Shown piece by piece: positions 5,344 through 8,568 of a DNA stretch of 8,568 nt. Position 1 is the stretch's first letter. Each line of letters starts with the position of its first letter. Position numbers and translations under genes: made by a program. The DNA is from Clostridium sp. CAG:510 (GTDB lineage Bacteria > Bacillota > Clostridia > Lachnospirales > Lachnospiraceae): NCBI GenBank assembly GCA_000434615.1, contig FR880831.1:1208-9775 (forward strand), given 5' to 3'. A model generated the notes under the pieces. The model did not search any database, was not told the origin of the DNA, and worked only from the letters and a program-made list of their open reading frames with translations.

Positions 5344-6239
5344 CGCTGCACCATCCTTTCCAGATAATACTCTTCCAGCTCAATATTCTCCTTCAGAAGT
5401 CTTGTTATGGTAAAGCCCTGCCCGATAATTTCACCGGACAATAAAGCAACATCCGCATCCGGCAGCTTAATTCTGTAAAAATTACCTTTATCCTCTATTG
5501 CATTTTCCTCTGATATTTTCTGCAAATAAGGAAACAGTCTGTCGTTTTCGGTTGTTCCAATCTGCACATATCCATTTTCTTTATTCAGCAAATCTTCCTT
5601 TCGGAACTGGTCTAAAATCCGCCCTTCCTTTATAAAAATGAAATCCGTGGACAGTTGACTCAGTTCCCCTAAAATATGGCTGGATATCAGCATAGTGATA
5701 TGTTTTTCTTCACAAAGTTTTTTCAGAATATGCCGCAGTTCCGCAATGCCCTCCGGTGCCACGCCGTTCATGGGCTCGTCCAATACCAGCACTTCCGGCT
5801 CTGTAATCAGTGCTCCTGCTATCCCCAGCCTCTGTTTCATTCCCAGTGAAAACTGAGCGACTTTCTTTTTTCCGGTATTGCCGATATTTAAAAGCTCCAA
5901 AATTTCCTGCAGCTTCTTTTCATCCGTTTCCCCTTTAATGCCGCCTATAATTTTCATGTTTTCCATGGCTGTCATGCCATGATACAAATAGGGGGCTTCA
6001 ATCATAAAGCTCATCTTCTGCCGGTATTCTTCTATGGTTCTGTTCCCGGAAACTGTAATTTCTCCCGCGGTAGGCTGCGCCAGACCAGCCAGCATTTTGA
6101 AAAAAGTTGTTTTTCCGGCTCCGTTGGGACCTATTATTCCGTATATATGCCCCTCTTCCATAGAAATGGAAAAAGAGTCAACCGCCTTTACATTATGGTA
6201 TTCCTTGGAAAGGTTTTTCGTTTCTAACAGTATTGCCAT
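5340..6239 (-). CDS. ABC transporter ATP-binding protein (BcrA-like)
   Basis: This is a 299-residue ATPase. Visible motifs are Walker A GPNGAGKTT (37-45), a BcrA-style Q-loop region FMIEAPYLYHGMTAMEN (78-94, with Glu where many have Gln), signature SLGMKQRLG (131-139), Walker B LVLDEP (151-156) and H-loop SSH (186-188). A C-terminal accessory region of about 85 residues follows the nucleotide-binding domain, as in drug and lantibiotic-immunity exporters. The D-loop reads MNGVAPEG rather than the usual TNGLDPEG, so the conserved Asp is Ala (161). The start is the ATG at 6239 with GGAGG 5 bases upstream. It is the first gene of a two-gene operon with the permease. No linked two-component system or repressor is visible in this window. 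Confidence 0.92.
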   Translation of the reverse strand: MAILLETKNLSKEYHNVKAVDSFSISMEEGHIYGIIGPNGAGKTTFFKMLAGLAQPTAGEITVSGNRTIEEYRQKMSFMIEAPYLYHGMTAMENMKIIGGIKGETDEKKLQEILELLNIGNTGKKKVAQFSLGMKQRLGIAGALITEPEVLVLDEPMNGVAPEGIAELRHILKKLCEEKHITMLISSHILGELSQLSTDFIFIKEGRILDQFRKEDLLNKENGYVQIGTTENDRLFPYLQKISEENAIEDKGNFYRIKLPDADVALLSGEIIGQGFTITRLLKENIELEEYYLERMVQR

Positions 6240-6347
6240 CCTTGCCTCCGTTTGGGTTGTAAAACCATTTGAACTATCGTCTGTTTGGAGTGTTATAACT
6301 TATGCATTTTCCAATCTCTGTGCTTTTGATTTGTGGGATTGATAAAG

Positions 6348-6376
6348 ATAATATTTTAATATCTTGTTTATATCAA
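6348..6376 (-). promoter_or_regulatory. Promoter of the ABC exporter operon
   Basis: TTGATA (6371-6376) and TATTAT (6348-6353) on the minus strand are separated by 17 bases. The leader to the ATG at 6239 is about 100 bases and contains no evident riboswitch or terminator hairpin. Confidence 0.6.
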
Positions 6377-6392
6377 TATTACCCTACCGCAG

Positions 6393-6418
6393 AAGGAATT
6401 TCAACCAATGAATTCCTT
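6393..6418. repeat. Inverted repeat upstream of the ABC promoter
   Basis: AAGGAATT (6393-6400) and AATTCCTT (6411-6418) form a perfect 8-bp dyad with a 10-base centre, 16 bases upstream of the -35. The position suits an activator or repressor site, but no motif is recognised. Confidence 0.35.
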
Positions 6419-6438
6419 TCCCATTTTAACCATAAAAA

Positions 6439-6472
6439 TACCCTCCTTACTGGTTGTCCAGTAAAGAGGGTA
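6439..6472 (-). terminator. Intrinsic terminator of the CAP-domain protein gene
   Basis: Arms TACCCTCCTTACTGG (6439-6453) and CCAGTAAAGAGGGTA (6458-6472) form a 15-position stem with one mismatch and a 4-base loop. On the minus strand it is followed by TTTTTATGG. It lies about 60 bases after the stop codon at 6531. Confidence 0.75.
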
Positions 6473-6530
6473 CATATCAATGTTTTTATCGGCGCCGGGG
6501 TTCTTAAACGGCTGTTGCTCGTTTATTACT

Positions 6531-8568
6531 TTATTTGAATATTTCTACCCAGTATGCAGTGTAAACGTACTGGCCGGTTTCCTTCCCGTCCTTGTAAACA
6601 GGGCATTTTTTATAGAATACACTGATTCCGGTTAAACCATAAATATCTCTTGGAGCGTCCAGATTTGCCTTATGTCCTTCAGAAGCTAACCAGGCATTAA
6701 AAATTCGTTCCACGCTGGGTGTTTCTCCCTTAATATCAGGGTTACCCTGGGCAATATTTTCCGAATAGCTTGTTCTTCCGCCGTTTGGTCTTGCATGGTC
6801 CCATAAATAGGATGTTTCCGCTGCTCTCATGTCAACATAATCATTCATGGTTTCACTTGTCATTTTCAAGGTAGACTGGTTAATGGAAGCACGGTATTCA
6901 TTCACAAAGTTCAGCATTTCCTGTGCTTCTTCTCTGTTGTAATGACCCACTACCATTTCTTTGCGCAAGGTGCCGTCAGCATCTTGCACATCAATATAGT
7001 ACACACTGTCCACGCCATCCGTGGTCAGCATCTCTATTTCTTCGGTGGCAAGCACATAGCCGCACTTGGTACAACGCAGTTCCTTAAGACCTGCCACACC
7101 GACATCCGGCTGTTTGGCAACAACCCATTCGCCGTCGTCATGTGCGCCGGTAGGGTCTACATAGGAGTCCACATAAGTATCCTGACAACGTTTGCAGGTG
7201 TGCGTGGTGTAACCCTGCTCACCGCAGGTAGGCTCTGTTACGACATCTTCGTAATCGTGGCCAAGGGCAGCGGTTTCACTGTCGGTACAGGTATAACCGC
7301 AACGCTTACAGGTATGAGTGGTGCTGCCTTTTTCCGTACAGGTAGGCTCTGTTACGACATCCTCATAATCATGGCCGAGAGCATCCGTGTAAGTATCCAC
7401 GTAGCTATTGCCGCACTTACAGGTATGGGTGGTATAACCCTTTTCCGTACAAGTGGGCGCCGTTACCGTGTCTGTATACTGATGCACATGGTCTAACGCC
7501 GGAATCATCTTGGTTTGCGTTTCCTCACAACGGATGCACTGTCTCTTCATCAGACCCATGCTGTCTTCCGTAGGTTCTGTAACGGTCTCCCATTCCCCGA
7601 ATTCGTGGCCGAGGGCATCGGTATAATTATCTTTAATCTGGTGACCGCAGTTAATGCAGGTACGGGTAGTGTAGCCTTTTTTCTCACAGGTAGGCGGTGT
7701 TACTACCTCTTCTCCGAAAACATGGTCCAGCGGATCCAGCTGCTCTGTATAACTGTCACCGCAGCGGCTGCAGGTATAAAGAACTTCTCCCAAGTCATCA
7801 CAGGTTGCTTCTTTTACCACCTTTGCCACATAGTCGTGACCAAGGGCAGCAGGTACGTAATCGATATATTTATGTCCACAGGAGGTGCAGGTATAAGTGG
7901 TGATTCCGGGCTGTTCGCAGGTAGGCTCCGTGGTTACCACTGCTGTATACTGATGCACATGGATTTTTACGGGAATTTCTTCCGTCTGCTCTTTATTGCA
8001 GCGCTTGCAGGTTCTTACCTGTTCACCGGTTTCGGTTTCCGTTGCTTCTTTGGTGACTTTCCATTCTCCATAGTCATGACCGAGGGATTCTACATAATGA
8101 TCTCTGTATTCATTTCCACAGGCACTGCAGGTATGGAGCGTGTAGCCCTGTGCATCGCAGGTGGGCTTCACAATAGTGTCCACATAACTGTGCTCTGACG
8201 GGTCAGTGAAATTACCCATATAGGCATCTCCGCATCTTCTGCAGAGGAAAAGAGAATGGCCGCCGTTCTGACAGGTAGGCGGAAATACTTTTTCTTCATA
8301 ATCATGACCCAGGGCATTCGTATAGGTGTCCACATAACTGTCACCGTAGGCACAGGTATGGGTCGTATAGCCCTTTTCCGTACAGGTAGGCTCTGTTACC
8401 ACTTCGGTATATTTATGCACATGGTCCGTAGTCGGAATACTTTTGGTTTCTTCTTCCTTACAACGCTTACAGCTTCTCTTGGCAAGACCTGTTTCCGTTT
8501 CCGTTGCTTCCTTCACCGTTTCCCATTCGCCAAAGTCATGGCCGAGGGCATCGGTATAATTGCCAACG
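6531..8568 (-). CDS. Cys-rich repeat surface protein with C-terminal CAP/SCP domain (5' end outside window)
   Basis: The frame is open to the window edge, so the start, and presumably a signal peptide, are missing; 678 residues are visible. The first valine or methionine codons inside the repeats are not true starts. Residues about 1-510 are tandem units of about 39 residues in two types. Type A resembles VVTEPTCTEKGYTTHTC, then KRCG and ALGHDY. Type B begins GEW and has a C-x2-C pair and a proline-ending loop, without the PTC cysteine. A linker (about 511-543) leads to a CAP/SCP domain (about 544-677) with DHARPNG (H591), SENIAQG (E603) and ASEGHKANL (H632), followed by GLTGISVFY and a final YWVEIF typical of the fold. 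Bacterial CAP proteins are mostly secreted and of unclear activity. There is no LPXTG motif or membrane tail at the C-terminus, so any anchor must be N-terminal, or the protein is released. It ends at a strong terminator. Confidence 0.88.
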   Translation of the reverse strand, partial: VGNYTDALGHDFGEWETVKEATETETGLAKRSCKRCKEEETKSIPTTDHVHKYTEVVTEPTCTEKGYTTHTCAYGDSYVDTYTNALGHDYEEKVFPPTCQNGGHSLFLCRRCGDAYMGNFTDPSEHSYVDTIVKPTCDAQGYTLHTCSACGNEYRDHYVESLGHDYGEWKVTKEATETETGEQVRTCKRCNKEQTEEIPVKIHVHQYTAVVTTEPTCEQPGITTYTCTSCGHKYIDYVPAALGHDYVAKVVKEATCDDLGEVLYTCSRCGDSYTEQLDPLDHVFGEEVVTPPTCEKKGYTTRTCINCGHQIKDNYTDALGHEFGEWETVTEPTEDSMGLMKRQCIRCEETQTKMIPALDHVHQYTDTVTAPTCTEKGYTTHTCKCGNSYVDTYTDALGHDYEDVVTEPTCTEKGSTTHTCKRCGYTCTDSETAALGHDYEDVVTEPTCGEQGYTTHTCKRCQDTYVDSYVDPTGAHDDGEWVVAKQPDVGVAGLKELRCTKCGYVLATEEIEMLTTDGVDSVYYIDVQDADGTLRKEMVVGHYNREEAQEMLNFVNEYRASINQSTLKMTSETMNDYVDMRAAETSYLWDHARPNGGRTSYSENIAQGNPDIKGETPSVERIFNAWLASEGHKANLDAPRDIYGLTGISVFYKKCPVYKDGKETGQYVYTAYWVEIFK
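7134..8531 (-). repeat. Higher-order coding repeat, three B-A-A-A blocks
   Basis: Blocks start at the GEW of each B unit: 8531, 8069 and 7598. A degenerate fourth B unit starts at 7133 just before the linker. Block lengths are 154, 157 and 155 residues (462, 471 and 465 bp). Each block is one B unit followed by three A units, and the first A unit after each B is the only one introduced by a HVH(K/Q)YT junction. Equivalent units in different blocks are more alike than neighbours, most clearly the first A units of blocks 1 and 3. This suggests block-wise amplification. Confidence 0.75.

Noticed and set aside
6942..8198. Long plus-strand open frames of 184 and 227 codons opposite the repeat protein
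   Set aside because: They arise because the repetitive, Cys- and Thr-rich coding strand rarely produces stops in that antisense frame. They have no ribosome sites or recognisable domains, and the minus frame has clear homology.
6531..8568. CRISPR array or non-coding tandem repeat
   Set aside because: The spacing is regular, but the repeats diverge by codon, keep one open frame and encode conserved Cys/His patterns; there are no constant repeats with unique spacers.

Overview
The window looks like chromosome of a Gram-positive anaerobe of the class Clostridia, most likely a Lachnospiraceae gut commensal. The basis is family-level recognition: a PurF-like protein beginning MGGFFG, a DUF3810 membrane protein with an HELAH motif, a BcrA-type ABC exporter, Cys-rich 'ALGHDY' surface repeats with a CAP domain, strong GGAGG-type ribosome sites and sigma-A-like promoters. 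No rRNA, tRNA, CRISPR array, transposase or phage gene was seen.

Left part (1-2290). A small two-helix membrane protein on the minus strand (82-486) and a PurF-family gene on the plus strand (844-2250) diverge from a roughly 350-base regulatory gap. The PurF homologue keeps the PRPP-binding loop and the four cysteines expected to hold a [4Fe-4S] cluster. It has lost the N-terminal nucleophilic cysteine (MGG instead of MCG) and other glutaminase residues, so it is probably not an ordinary glutamine-using PurF.

Middle (2291-4620). A membrane-anchored putative zinc peptidase of the DUF3810 family (2291-3556, minus) is separated from a GNAT acetyltransferase of the phosphinothricin/methionine-sulfoximine type (3985-4557, minus) by about 430 bases. 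This gap holds what reads as a complete type I toxin-antitoxin locus. On the minus strand is a 27-residue hydrophobic holin-like toxin ORF (3718-3801) with a strong Shine-Dalgarno and its own promoter and terminator. On the plus strand is an antisense RNA of about 95 nt (roughly 3635-3729) with a near-consensus promoter and a terminator hairpin that overlaps the toxin's last codons.

Right part (4621-8568). An ABC ATPase (5340-6239) and its permease (4621-5343) overlap by 4 bases (ATGA) and form a two-gene exporter operon behind a good promoter at 6348-6376. It resembles bacitracin/lantibiotic-immunity exporters. Beyond it is the 3' part of a large secreted or surface protein (6531 to beyond 8568, minus). 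Its Cys-rich repeats are organised as a higher-order B-A-A-A array with a period of 154-157 residues, followed by a C-terminal CAP/SCP domain, and it ends at a clear intrinsic terminator.

Functional links between the blocks are weak. The only obvious functional units are the ABC pair and the toxin-antitoxin pair. The rest appear to be single-gene transcription units, several with recognisable promoters or terminators.
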